From Stenotrophomonas chelatiphaga (lineage in GTDB: Bacteria; Pseudomonadota; Gammaproteobacteria; Xanthomonadales; Xanthomonadaceae): DNA of 38,672 nt. Made by a program: the position numbers and the translations under genes. Positions 17,827 to 25,825 of this stretch are shown piece after piece; position 1 is the first letter of the stretch, and the number at the start of each line of letters is the position of its first letter. The stretch lies in NCBI RefSeq assembly GCF_001431535.1, contig NZ_LDJK01000021.1, forward strand, positions 1 through 38,672, given 5' to 3'. A model generated the notes under the pieces. It worked only from the letters and a program-made list of their open reading frames with translations, did not search any database and was not told the origin of the DNA.

Positions 17827-17845
17827 CGCCGAGCCATGCTCGGCG
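17827..17845 (+). repeat. GTAG-type (SMAG) REP, degenerate head
   Basis: CGCCGAGC-CAT-GCTCGGCG is preceded by GTTG where the intact element has GTAG. It pairs in inverted orientation with the copy at 17946-17967. Confidence 0.7.
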
Positions 17846-17856
17846 GGGGAGGGAGC

Positions 17857-17877
17857 GTGACGACCAACGGTCGTCAC
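17857..17877. repeat. REP-like palindrome GTGACGACC/GGTCGTCAC
   Basis: A 9-bp perfect inverted repeat with loop AAC. It is the same family as 3362-3382 and lies between the two SMAG copies in the gap downstream of the phosphatase. Confidence 0.65.
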
Positions 17878-17945
17878 CCACCAGAGGCATCGGTCGTTAC
17901 GCAGCAGGACCATTGGTTGCCTGAAACCGGCCGCGCTTCGCGCTC

Positions 17946-17967
17946 GCCGAGCACGGCTCGGCGCTAC
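17946..17967 (-). repeat. GTAG-type (SMAG) REP, intact
   Basis: On the minus strand this reads GTAGCGCCGAGCCGTGCTCG then GC, a complete element. It ends two bases before the TfoX-like gene's stop codon. Confidence 0.8.
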
Positions 17968-17969
17968 CG

Positions 17970-18296
17970 TCAGTCGTCGCGGTCGTCGAATCGCTGTTCG
18001 CGTACCGGGCCGGAGGCCGGGCCCGGCGCCTTCAGCGGCTGCAGCGCGATGCGCGCTTCGTAATCCTGCACCAGCGCGCTGCGCTGGGCTTCGGTCAGGT
18101 CCTGCCAGTGGCAGTCCAGCAAGGCGCCTTCCAGCGAATACAGCAGGTTGAGGCTGGGCTTGAAGCCGGCCCGCCGTACCTTGACGAAGGCTCCCACCGA
18201 TCCGATGGCGAGCAGTTCCTCGCGGCTGCGCAGGCCGACCTGGCGCAGCCATGCCGCGCTCTTCGGACCGATGTTGCGCAGCTGCAGGGTGCTCAT
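17970..18296 (-). CDS. TfoX C-terminal-domain protein
   Basis: The 108-residue product begins LRNIGPKSAAWLRQVGLRSREELLAIGSVGAFVKVRRAG, the helix-hairpin-helix-like fold of the TfoX/Sxy C-terminal domain. It continues with LNLLYSLEGALLDCHWQDLTEAQR. The TfoX N-terminal domain is absent, as in many stand-alone proteobacterial copies, so a competence role cannot be assumed. Its start overlaps the msrC stop by four bases (ATGA). It is the last gene of the mocR-msrC unit. Confidence 0.85.
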   Translation of the reverse strand: MSTLQLRNIGPKSAAWLRQVGLRSREELLAIGSVGAFVKVRRAGFKPSLNLLYSLEGALLDCHWQDLTEAQRSALVQDYEARIALQPLKAPGPASGPVREQRFDDRDD

Positions 18297-18775
18297 CGCA
18301 GTGCGTCGACGAACACGGCGGCGATGGCTTCCAGGCCGGCCTGGTCATCGGCATCGAAGCGCGCCAGCAACGGGCTGTCCAGGTCGAGCACGCCGATCAG
18401 CGCGCCGTCCTTCACCAGCGGCACCACCAGTTCCGAACGCGAGGCCGAATCGCAGGCGATGTGGCCCGGGAACGCGTCCACGTCGTCGATGCGCTGGGTC
18501 ACGCGTTCGGTCGCGGCCGCACCGCACACACCCTTGTGCAGGGGGATGCGCACACAGGCGGGCAGGCCCTGGAAGGGTCCGACCACCAGTTCAGTGCCGT
18601 CGAACAGGTAGAAACCGGCCCAGTTGAGGTGGGGCACGGCATGGTAGATCAGCGCCGAGAGGTTGGCCGCGTTGGCGATGCGGTCGCTCTCGCCATGCAC
18701 CAGGCCACGGGCCTGGTCCAGCAGCTGGGCGTATTGTTCCGGCTTGCTGCCGGTCAGCGAAGAAGTGGCGAACAT
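18293..18775 (-). CDS. msrC: Free methionine-(R)-sulfoxide reductase (GAF domain)
   Basis: The 160-residue single-GAF protein of the fRMsr (YebR) family reduces free L-methionine-(R)-sulfoxide using thioredoxin. The three redox cysteines of E. coli fRMsr (84, 94 and 118) are matched by Cys74, Cys84 and Cys108, with exactly the same spacing. The motif order LPACVRIPLHKGVCGAAA...HIACDSASRSELVVPL is diagnostic. It is cytoplasmic. It starts 9 bases after the MocR gene, overlaps the TfoX-like gene, and lies 2 kb from msrA/msrB on the same strand. Confidence 0.92.
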   Translation of the reverse strand: MFATSSLTGSKPEQYAQLLDQARGLVHGESDRIANAANLSALIYHAVPHLNWAGFYLFDGTELVVGPFQGLPACVRIPLHKGVCGAAATERVTQRIDDVDAFPGHIACDSASRSELVVPLVKDGALIGVLDLDSPLLARFDADDQAGLEAIAAVFVDALR

Positions 18776-18784
18776 GCCGCCAGT

Positions 18785-20230
18785 CTAGCAAGGCACGGCG
18801 GTGCTGGCGGCCAGTGCCGTGGCCAGCGCCCCGATCCGCGCGATGCCCGCCGTGTAACGCGCATCCAGCTCCTGGCAGCAGGACAGGCGCAGGCAATGCC
18901 GGTAGCGTGCGCCGCGCGAGTACACCTGCCCGGGCATGAACACGATGTCCTCGGCCAGCGCCTGTTCGAACAGCGCGCTGGTGTCCACGCCGGGGATCTC
19001 GACCCACAGCAGGAAGCCACCGGTGGGCTCGGTGGCGCGCGTGCCGGGCGGGAAATGCTGGGACACCAGTTGCCGCACCTTGCTGGTCTGTTCGCGGTAC
19101 AGCCGGCGCACGCGACGCAGGTGGTGTTCGTAGTTGCCGGCTTCCAGGAAGGCTGCGACGGCATCGCCCAGCAGCCGCGACTCGGCGCCGCTGGAATGGA
19201 ATTTGAGCAGGGCGATGCGGTCGATGAAGCGCCCGCCTTCCAGCCAGCCGATGCGGTAATCCGGCGCCAGCGTCTTGGAGAAGCCCGCGCACACCATCAC
19301 CCAGCCGTCGCGGTCGAAGGCCTTCAGCAGGGGCTGCAGCGGTTCACTGTGCTGCAGTTCGGCGTACACGATGTCTTCGATGATCGGCAGTCGGCGTGCC
19401 TGCGCCATCTCGGCCAGGCGTTGCTTGGCCGCCACCGGCATGGTGCAACCCAAGGGGTTGTGCACCGTCGGCATGACCACCAGCGCGGCCAGCGCGGTGG
19501 TGTCCAGCAGGGCATCGAGTGCCTCCACGTCCAGCCCATGCTGGGGGTGGGTCGGCAGTTCGATGGCCTGCAGGCCGAGGCTGGCGAGCAGCGGATAGAG
19601 GTTGAAGTAGGACGGCGCTTCGAGCCCGACGGCATCGCCGGGTTCGGTTACCGCACGCAGGGCCAGTTGCAGCGCCTCCATCGCACCGTGGGTCAGCACG
19701 ATCCGTTCGGGCGCGGTATGCAGGCCCATCCGCGGTCCACGCCGTACGATCTGCCGGATCAGCGCCTGTGAGCCGTCCGGGCGCGCGTACGTCTCCACCG
19801 TGGCCAGGCTGCGGCGCAGCACCTGTGCGGTGGCGCGCTGCAACTGCACGCCGGGGTAGAAGGCCCGGCCGCGTGGACCGGCGAAGGCCAGGTCGAGCAC
19901 CCGCGGTCGCTGCTGGGCGGCCAGTACCCTGGCCATCAACACCTGCTGGCCGGCTGCAGTGGGGGCCGATGGCGCGTCGCGCAGCGAGCGCCGGGGGACC
20001 TGCAGGCGGGCAGCGACCCGGAATCCGGAGCGCGGCAGCGGTATCACCAGCCCGGCATCCTCCAGTTGCCGGTAGGCCCCGATCACCGTGTTCAAGCTGA
20101 CCTTGCGCTGCTGTGCCATCTGCCGCAGCGAGGGCAGGCGCGCACCGCTGGGCAGGCGGCCGGCGTGGATTGCCGTAGACAGCTCATCGGCCAGTTGCTG
20201 GTAACGGGGCAGGGTGGGTGGGGCGTCCAT
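18785..20230 (-). CDS. MocR/GntR-type regulator with aminotransferase domain
   Basis: The 481-residue product has an N-terminal GntR winged helix (about 9-72, GARLPSLRQMAQQRKVSLNTVIGAYRQLEDAGLV). It is fused to a class I aminotransferase-like domain with HNPLG (Asn258) and the PLP lysine in FSKTLAPDYRIGW (Lys319). MocR proteins such as GabR, PdxR and TauR use PLP to sense amino compounds. The direct neighbour 9 bases downstream is msrC, so free methionine sulfoxide or another amino acid is a conceivable ligand, but this is speculation. It is the first gene of mocR-msrC-tfoX. Confidence 0.9.
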   Translation of the reverse strand: MDAPPTLPRYQQLADELSTAIHAGRLPSGARLPSLRQMAQQRKVSLNTVIGAYRQLEDAGLVIPLPRSGFRVAARLQVPRRSLRDAPSAPTAAGQQVLMARVLAAQQRPRVLDLAFAGPRGRAFYPGVQLQRATAQVLRRSLATVETYARPDGSQALIRQIVRRGPRMGLHTAPERIVLTHGAMEALQLALRAVTEPGDAVGLEAPSYFNLYPLLASLGLQAIELPTHPQHGLDVEALDALLDTTALAALVVMPTVHNPLGCTMPVAAKQRLAEMAQARRLPIIEDIVYAELQHSEPLQPLLKAFDRDGWVMVCAGFSKTLAPDYRIGWLEGGRFIDRIALLKFHSSGAESRLLGDAVAAFLEAGNYEHHLRRVRRLYREQTSKVRQLVSQHFPPGTRATEPTGGFLLWVEIPGVDTSALFEQALAEDIVFMPGQVYSRGARYRHCLRLSCCQELDARYTAGIARIGALATALAASTAVPC

Positions 20231-20362
20231 CTGTATCCAACCAGGAAGAGGGCGTCTGCCACTGTACCCCTGTTCCTGCCCGCACTACGATGGCTGCCGC
20301 TGGCATCAGCTCCGGCATTTCCCCCACGCACGTCCGCCATGGACGTGCGTCTTTTTGCCTGC

Positions 20363-21100
20363 TTACTTCATCGGCACCAGTACCGCCTCGCGGCGGTACA
20401 ACTGCGGGAACCGCTGCTGCAGGGCCACCAGCTTGGGTGCGTCGTAGTAGCGGATGTAGGCGGCCTGCGGATTCCGCTCCAGGTAATTCTGGTGATAGGC
20501 CTCGGCCGGATAGAAGCGCTTGCCGGTGCCCAGCTCGGTCACCACCGGGGAATCGAACGAGGCGCCGATCTGGCCGACATACGCGCGGTTGGCTGCCTGC
20601 TGGCGGGCGTCGTCGCTGAAGATGGCCGATCGGTACTGAGTGCCGTGGTCCGGTCCCTGACGGTTGAGCTGGGTCGGATCGTGGGCGACCGAGAAGAACA
20701 CCTGCAGCAGTTGGCCATAGCTGACCTGGCGCGGATCGTAGTCCACCCGTACCGCTTCAGCGTGACCGGTACGGCCGCTGCTGATGGTTTCGTAGCGCGC
20801 GGTGGAGGCGTCGCCGCCGATGTAGCCGGAGACGGCGTTACCCACGCCCTTGACGTGCTGGAACACACCCTGCACGCCCCAGAAACAGCCGCCGGCGAAC
20901 ACCACGCTGGCCTGCGTGCGCTCGTCCTTGAACGCCGCCACGCCGGTAGGGGCAGGCAGGGCGCGGCTCTCTTCGGAGGCGCGTGCAGGCGCCATGCCCG
21001 CGCCGATGGCCGGGCCCGCATCGACCGCGAACACCACCAGCGCCCCCACCACCACGGCCGCGACGGCTGCGGCGATGCCTTGTTCCAGTGAGAATTTCAT
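20363..21100 (-). CDS. msrA: Peptide methionine-(S)-sulfoxide reductase MsrA, membrane-anchored
   Basis: The 245-residue product has an N-terminal hydrophobic segment (about 8-28) that would export and probably anchor it. The MsrA catalytic motif GGCFWGVQ (Cys72) and GYIGGDASTARYETISSGRTGHAEAVRV follow, then a C-terminus ending REAVLVPMK. It repairs S-sulfoxides of protein-bound methionine, here on the outer side of the inner membrane. It starts 9 bases after the dipZ stop, so it is the third gene of msrB-dipZ-msrA. No recycling Cys is seen near the C-terminus, which fits direct reduction of Cys72 by the DipZ thioredoxin domain. Confidence 0.92.
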   Translation of the reverse strand: MKFSLEQGIAAAVAAVVVGALVVFAVDAGPAIGAGMAPARASEESRALPAPTGVAAFKDERTQASVVFAGGCFWGVQGVFQHVKGVGNAVSGYIGGDASTARYETISSGRTGHAEAVRVDYDPRQVSYGQLLQVFFSVAHDPTQLNRQGPDHGTQYRSAIFSDDARQQAANRAYVGQIGASFDSPVVTELGTGKRFYPAEAYHQNYLERNPQAAYIRYYDAPKLVALQQRFPQLYRREAVLVPMK

Positions 21101-21109
21101 GGGACCTCC

Positions 21110-22870
21110 TCAGCCAAACGTGAATGCGTAGGCCTGGACACCGGGGTCCAGGAATTCGATCTCGAACAGGTGCTCGCCGATGTCGGCACGCTGGCGCACC
21201 AGCTGGTACAGGCGGTGCTCATCGACCACGCCGCTGCCATCGGGGCGCACGTCACCGCCCGCATCGGCGGCCTGCAGCGGCTTGCCATCCAACAGCACGC
21301 GGAAGCGGACCGGCGTGCCCTCTGTCGCAGGTGCCAACACCAGATGCAGGTCGCGGGCGTGGAAGCGGAAGGCGATGCGTCCGCCTGCCGCCGCCAGCGT
21401 GGCCGACTCCTGGTCGACCGACCACGGACCCTGCAGCGCCCACTGGTTCAACGCCCATTGCGCAGGCAGGGCGTATGCGGACTGCTGGTCGCGGACAATG
21501 CCACCGGGGGAGGCGAAGTTTTCCGCACGCCCATGCCCCAGGTAGGTTTCCGGCGAGCGCAGGTTTCCCATGTCGGCCTGTTCGGCAACGCCCTGCAGGG
21601 TCGCGGCGCTGGGATCGGCCGGCGGTGGCAGGTTGGTCTGGCCCGCTTCCTGCAACAGCCGGCGGATCACCTGTTCGGAGTGCGCATAGTTGCCTTCACC
21701 GAACTGGTGCGCGCGGATGCGACCCTGCGCATCGACGAAATAGTGCGCCGGCCAGTAGCGGTTCTGGAACGCGCGCCAGATGGCGTAGTCGTTGTCCAGC
21801 GCGACCGGGTAGGTGACCTTCAACTGGTCGACCGCGCGCATCACGTTGCGCGGATTGCGCTCGAAGGCGAACTCCGGGGTGTGCACGCCGATCACCACCA
21901 GGCCGTGGTCACGATAGCGTTCGGCCCATTCGTGCACGTAAGGCATCGCGCGCAGACAGTTGATGCAGGAGTACGTCCAGAAATCGACCAGTACGACCTT
22001 GCCGCGCAGCTGTTCGCGGGTCAGCGGCGGGCTGTTGAGCCAGCCGGTGGTGCCGTCCAGTGCAGGCAGTTCGCCTTCCACCGGCAGCGGAACATCGGCT
22101 GCCGCCGCACCGGTGCTGGTCATCGCCACAGCGGCCGGCTGCGCGCCCGGCACGGCGTCCAGCAGGCCCTGTTCCAGCCGTGCCGTGCTGACTGCGGACA
22201 ACCGGGTGAGGATGCCGGTGTCCCAGCCCATCGCAATGGCCACCACCGCCAGCAGCGCGGCAACCCCGAGCACGCGCCGCAGCAGGTTGCCCAGGCCGAG
22301 GCGTGCCTTCAGCGCATTGAACACCCGGCCGCCCACCCACACCGCCAGCGCCAGCGCGGTGACTGCACCCAGGGCATAGGCGAGCAGCAGGCTGCTGGTG
22401 CTGGCACTGGCGCCGTTGAGTGCTGCGCCGGTGAGCACCAGGCCGAGGATCGGCCCGGCGCACGGGGCCCACAGCAGGCCGGTGGCGATGCCCACCAGCA
22501 GGGACGTCCAGGCACCGCCGCGTCCGGCGTCGTCGGCGGCATCGGCGCGTGCGCTGAGGCGTGCGCCGATGCGCTGGAACGGTGCCAGCAGGCGGTCGGC
22601 GAACGCCGGCCACAGCAGCGCCAGCGCGAATGCCGCCATGACCACCAGCGCGACCCAGCGGCCGATCTGGTTGGCCTGTGCCACCCAGGCACTGCCCACC
22701 GCGGCCAGGCTGGCGACCACGGTGAAGGTGATCGCCATGCCCAGCAGCAGCGGCAGGGTGCTGCGCAGGAACGAGCCGCCGGCACGCGCGAACACGAACG
22801 GCAGCACCGGCAGGATGCACGGACTGAGCAGGGTCAACACACCCCCCAGGTAAGCCAGCAGCAACAGCAT
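21110..22870 (-). CDS. DipZ-like thiol:disulfide carrier (CcdA domain + thioredoxin domain)
   Basis: The product has 586 residues. A CcdA/DsbD-beta-type membrane domain of about six helices (residues 1-215) carries the paired cysteines in LSPCILPVLPF (Cys18) and WAPCAGPILG (Cys137). A thioredoxin-like TlpA domain (about 265-420) has the active site WTYSCINCLRAMP (Cys302, Cys305). A C-terminal beta-rich domain (about 450-586) is as in Mycobacterium DipZ. It should carry electrons from cytoplasmic thioredoxin to the periplasm. Lying between msrB and msrA, it is the probable reductant for both. The ATG at 22870 has GGAG upstream and starts at the first helix; the open frame to 22942 is not hydrophobic. 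Confidence 0.88.
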   Translation of the reverse strand: MLLLLAYLGGVLTLLSPCILPVLPFVFARAGGSFLRSTLPLLLGMAITFTVVASLAAVGSAWVAQANQIGRWVALVVMAAFALALLWPAFADRLLAPFQRIGARLSARADAADDAGRGGAWTSLLVGIATGLLWAPCAGPILGLVLTGAALNGASASTSSLLLAYALGAVTALALAVWVGGRVFNALKARLGLGNLLRRVLGVAALLAVVAIAMGWDTGILTRLSAVSTARLEQGLLDAVPGAQPAAVAMTSTGAAAADVPLPVEGELPALDGTTGWLNSPPLTREQLRGKVVLVDFWTYSCINCLRAMPYVHEWAERYRDHGLVVIGVHTPEFAFERNPRNVMRAVDQLKVTYPVALDNDYAIWRAFQNRYWPAHYFVDAQGRIRAHQFGEGNYAHSEQVIRRLLQEAGQTNLPPPADPSAATLQGVAEQADMGNLRSPETYLGHGRAENFASPGGIVRDQQSAYALPAQWALNQWALQGPWSVDQESATLAAAGGRIAFRFHARDLHLVLAPATEGTPVRFRVLLDGKPLQAADAGGDVRPDGSGVVDEHRLYQLVRQRADIGEHLFEIEFLDPGVQAYAFTFG

Positions 22871-22901
22871 CAGCGACGCTCCATCAACAAGGGAAAAGAC
22901 A

Positions 22902-23459
22902 TCAGACCGGCACCCGCCAGGCGCTGCCGGCATCGCTGGCATCGGTGCGTGCGGCAGGCTCGAAGGTCAGCGCGGCACCGTTCATGCAGTAGCGCAGCCC
23001 GGTCGGACGCGGGCCGTCGTTGAACACATGGCCCAGGTGCCCGCCACAGCGACGGCAGTGGATTTCCACGCGGACCATGCCGAACAGGGTGTCGCGCTGT
23101 TCGCCAACGGCATCGTGCAGCGGCGCCCAGAAGCTCGGCCAGCCGGTGCCGCTTTCGAACTTGGTCGAGGAGGAGAACAACGGCAGTGCGCAGCCGGCGC
23201 AGTGGAACGTACCGCGACGCTTTTCGCGGTCCAGCGGACTGCTGCCCGCGCGTTCGGTCGCTTGCTGGCGCAGCACGGCGTACTGGGCCGGGGTCAGCTG
23301 CTGCTTCCATTGTGCGTCGCTGCGCATGATCTCGAAACGACGGGCGGGGGCGGCTTCGGCGGCGGCCGGCGCGGCACGGCTGCAGGCGCCGATGCCCAGC
23401 ACGCTGGCGGCAGCGGCCATGCCGCCAAGGCCAAGCAGGTGACGTCGGGACAGGGACAT
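22902..23459 (-). CDS. msrB: Peptide methionine-(R)-sulfoxide reductase MsrB, predicted Tat lipoprotein
   Basis: The 185-residue product has a twin-arginine-like leader (MSLSRRHLLGLGG) and a lipobox-like LGIGAC (Cys26), so it may be an exported lipoprotein. The MsrB domain follows. Zinc ligands are the two CxxC pairs (Cys87/Cys90 and Cys135/Cys138), with GTGWPSF and the catalytic Cys158 in RYCMNGAAL. It repairs R-sulfoxides of protein methionine. The preferred ATG (23459) has GGAG upstream; an in-frame ATG at 23489 is possible. It is the first gene of msrB-dipZ-msrA, 31 bp before dipZ, and is divergent from the two-component system. Confidence 0.9.
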   Translation of the reverse strand: MSLSRRHLLGLGGMAAAASVLGIGACSRAAPAAAEAAPARRFEIMRSDAQWKQQLTPAQYAVLRQQATERAGSSPLDREKRRGTFHCAGCALPLFSSSTKFESGTGWPSFWAPLHDAVGEQRDTLFGMVRVEIHCRRCGGHLGHVFNDGPRPTGLRYCMNGAALTFEPAARTDASDAGSAWRVPV

Positions 23460-23516
23460 GGCCATCTCCAGCAGGGACGATGCGGCCATGCTGCGCCCAC
23501 GCCGATCAACGAATCC

Positions 23517-23541
23517 TCACGGAGAGTTCAATTTTCCGTGA
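23517..23541. promoter_or_regulatory. Inverted repeat TCACGGA-N11-TCCGTGA between msrB and the two-component system
   Basis: A perfect 7-bp inverted repeat sits in the 145-bp divergent promoter region. On the minus strand it encloses a TTGAAC that could be the -35 of msrB. The arms are 18 bp apart centre to centre. It is a candidate operator for the adjacent response regulator and could control both directions. Confidence 0.5.
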
Positions 23542-23604
23542 TACATCCGGGTCGGCCTGCGCTGACAATGCCCTTACGCTTCCTGACCGCCCCTGCCTGC
23601 CTCC

Positions 23605-24324
23605 ATGACTGACGCCCAGCGTGTCCTGATCGTCGAAGACGATGTCCATATCGCCGACCTGCTGCGCCTGCACCTGGCGGACGAGGGGTATGCGGTGGTG
23701 CATGCCGCCACCGGCGACGACGGCATGCGCCTGCTGGAACAGGATGGCCCATGGGATGCGCTGGTGCTGGATGTGATGCTGCCGGGCGTGGACGGCCTGC
23801 AGATCTGTCGACGCGCCCGGGCGATGGCGCGCTACGTGCCGATCATCATCATCAGTGCGCGCGGCAGCGAGACCCAGCGCATCGTCGGGCTGGAGCTGGG
23901 CGCCGATGACTACCTGGCAAAACCATTTTCCATGCCCGAACTGGTGGCGCGCGTGCGCGCGCTGCTGCGGCGTGCGCAGGCGATGGCGCAGAGCGCGCGA
24001 CTGGAAGCCGGTGCGATCGAACTGGGCAGTCTGCGGCTGGATCCGCTGGCGCGGGTGGCGCTGCACGCGGGCAGGGAACTGGAGCTGACCCCGCGTGAGT
24101 TCGACCTGCTGCTGTTCTTCGCCCGCCACCCGGGGCAGGTGTTCGCGCGCGCGGAGTTGCTGGACCAGGTATGGGGCTATGGCCACGATGGCTACGAACA
24201 CACGGTCAACACGCATATCAACCGGTTGCGCAACAAGATCGAAGCCGATCCCGCGAACCCGCGGCAGATCCTCACGGTGTGGGGCCGCGGCTACAAGCTG
24301 GTCGCCGCCGGAGGTGATGCATGA
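23605..24324 (+). CDS. OmpR-family response regulator
   Basis: The 239-residue product has an N-terminal receiver with acidic pocket EDD (11-13), phospho-acceptor Asp56 in LVLDVMLPGVDG, and Lys106 in LAKPFSMPEL. A C-terminal winged helix follows (about 135-236, ELTPREFDLLLFFARHPGQVFARAELLDQVWG). It is translationally coupled to the sensor kinase (ATGA overlap). It is divergent from msrB, so it is the first candidate regulator of the msr operon. The signal is not visible from the sequence. Confidence 0.93.
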   Translation: MTDAQRVLIVEDDVHIADLLRLHLADEGYAVVHAATGDDGMRLLEQDGPWDALVLDVMLPGVDGLQICRRARAMARYVPIIIISARGSETQRIVGLELGADDYLAKPFSMPELVARVRALLRRAQAMAQSARLEAGAIELGSLRLDPLARVALHAGRELELTPREFDLLLFFARHPGQVFARAELLDQVWGYGHDGYEHTVNTHINRLRNKIEADPANPRQILTVWGRGYKLVAAGGDA

Positions 24325-25781
24325 AGCTGCGCCTGTGGCAGAAGCTGGCGGCGGTGTTCGCCGCGCTGCTGGTGCTGTGCAGCCTGGCGCTGCTGGGTAT
24401 GCAGATGCGGATGGCGCTGCGGCATGAACAGGAAGTGGTGCAGCGGCTGTCGCTGGGGCTGGCCGGGCATATCGCCCAGCGCAGCGAGCTGATGGACCAG
24501 GCCGGCATGCGCGAGCCGGAAGTGCGCGCGCTGTTCGGCCAGTTGATGGCGGTCAATCCCAGCGTGGAGGTGTACCTGCTGGATGACCAGGGGCGGGTGC
24601 TCGGCCATGACGCGCCGAGTGGCCACCTGCGCCGTGACCGGGTGGACGTGGCGCCGCTGCAGGCGCTGCTGGCCGGCGCGCCGCTGCCGATCCTCGGCGA
24701 TGATCCGCGCAGTGCACGCGGGCGCAAGGTCTTCAGCGTGGCACCGCTGGTGGTGCAGGGTCGCGCGGCCGGTTACGTGTACGTGGTGCTGGTCGGCGAA
24801 CAACGGCAGATGCTCGCCGACGACCTGGCCGCGAGCAGCCAGTGGCGGACCACGCTGTGGTCGGTGGCGCTGGTTGCCGTGCTGGGCATGTTGGCCGGGC
24901 TGGTGGCGTTCTATTGGGTGACCCGCCCGCTGCGTGAGTTGACCCGGCGCATCCAGTCGTTCGACATCGATGCCCCCACCGACCTGCCGTCGCTGCCCGC
25001 GCTGCACGATGATGAGCGCGACGAGCTGCTGATCCTGGAGCATGCGCACGCGCAGATGGCGCACCGGCTGGGCGAGCAGTGGCAGCAGCTGCGCCAGCAG
25101 GACCTGCAGCGACGCGAGATGGTGGCCAATATTTCGCATGACCTGCGCACCCCCCTGGCATCGCTGCACGGTTACTTGGAAACGCTGGCGATGAAGGAGG
25201 CGACGCTGAGCGTGGAAGAGCGCCGCCGTTATCTTTCGATCGCGCTGTCGCAGAGTGCCAAGGTCGGCGGACTGGCACGCGCGCTGTTCGAACTGGCGCG
25301 GCTGGAGCATGGGCAGGTGCAGCTGCAATGGGAAGTCTTCGCCCTGCCCGAGCTGCTGCAGGACGTGCTGCAGAAATTCGAGTTGTCCGCGCAGTCCAAG
25401 GGTCTGCTGCTGGATGCGCGGTTCCCGCAGGGACTGCCGCTGGTGCGTGCCGATGTCGGGCTGGTGGAGCGGGTGCTGACCAACCTGATCGACAACGCGC
25501 TGCGGCACACGCCGCGGGGCGGACAGGTGCAGGTGGCGTTGTCGGTCGATGCGGACAGTCTGTGGGTCACGGTCAGCGATGATGGCCCTGGTGTCGATCC
25601 GGCGTTGCGTGCCACGCTGTTCCAGGCTCCCGCGGCGCTGGGGCCACGGCGCGGCGAAAACGGTGGCCTCGGCCTGCTGATCGTGCAGCGCATCGTGCAG
25701 CTGCATGGGCGCGACATCGCCCTGCTGGAAAGCGCGCAGGGTGCCGTGTTCCGCTTCGCCTTGCCGCGCGCACGGCCCTAG
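24321..25781 (+). CDS. Membrane sensor histidine kinase, partner of the adjacent regulator
   Basis: The product has 486 residues. Transmembrane helices (about 8-28 and 180-200) flank a periplasmic sensor of about 150 residues. HAMP (about 198-255), HisKA with His273 in NISHDLRTPLASLHGYLE, and HATPase (NLIDNALRHTP, DDGPGVDP, GGLGLLIVQRI) follow. No Cys is in the sensor domain, but it has several Met (about positions 58, 63 and 76). Met oxidation could be a sensing route, by analogy with envelope systems that control MsrPQ, and this is inference only. It ends directly beside the terminator of the opposite-strand RNA. Confidence 0.92.
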   Translation: MKLRLWQKLAAVFAALLVLCSLALLGMQMRMALRHEQEVVQRLSLGLAGHIAQRSELMDQAGMREPEVRALFGQLMAVNPSVEVYLLDDQGRVLGHDAPSGHLRRDRVDVAPLQALLAGAPLPILGDDPRSARGRKVFSVAPLVVQGRAAGYVYVVLVGEQRQMLADDLAASSQWRTTLWSVALVAVLGMLAGLVAFYWVTRPLRELTRRIQSFDIDAPTDLPSLPALHDDERDELLILEHAHAQMAHRLGEQWQQLRQQDLQRREMVANISHDLRTPLASLHGYLETLAMKEATLSVEERRRYLSIALSQSAKVGGLARALFELARLEHGQVQLQWEVFALPELLQDVLQKFELSAQSKGLLLDARFPQGLPLVRADVGLVERVLTNLIDNALRHTPRGGQVQVALSVDADSLWVTVSDDGPGVDPALRATLFQAPAALGPRRGENGGLGLLIVQRIVQLHGRDIALLESAQGAVFRFALPRARP

Positions 25782-25784
25782 GCC

Positions 25785-25825
25785 AAAAAAAAGGACCCGA
25801 CAGAGGGAGGGATCTGTCGGGTCCT
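25785..25825 (-). terminator. Intrinsic terminator of the candidate small RNA
   Basis: The perfect 13-bp stem AGGACCCGACAGA / TCTGTCGGGTCCT is followed on the minus strand by a run of T. On the plus strand the A-tract precedes the stem, so it is not a good terminator for the kinase gene. Confidence 0.88.

Noticed and set aside
21170..23023. 617-codon open frame on the plus strand
   Set aside because: It is antisense to dipZ, whose cysteine motifs and helices are convincing.
25785..25825. Terminator for the sensor kinase gene
   Set aside because: The T-run follows the stem only on the minus strand; on the plus strand the A-tract comes first.
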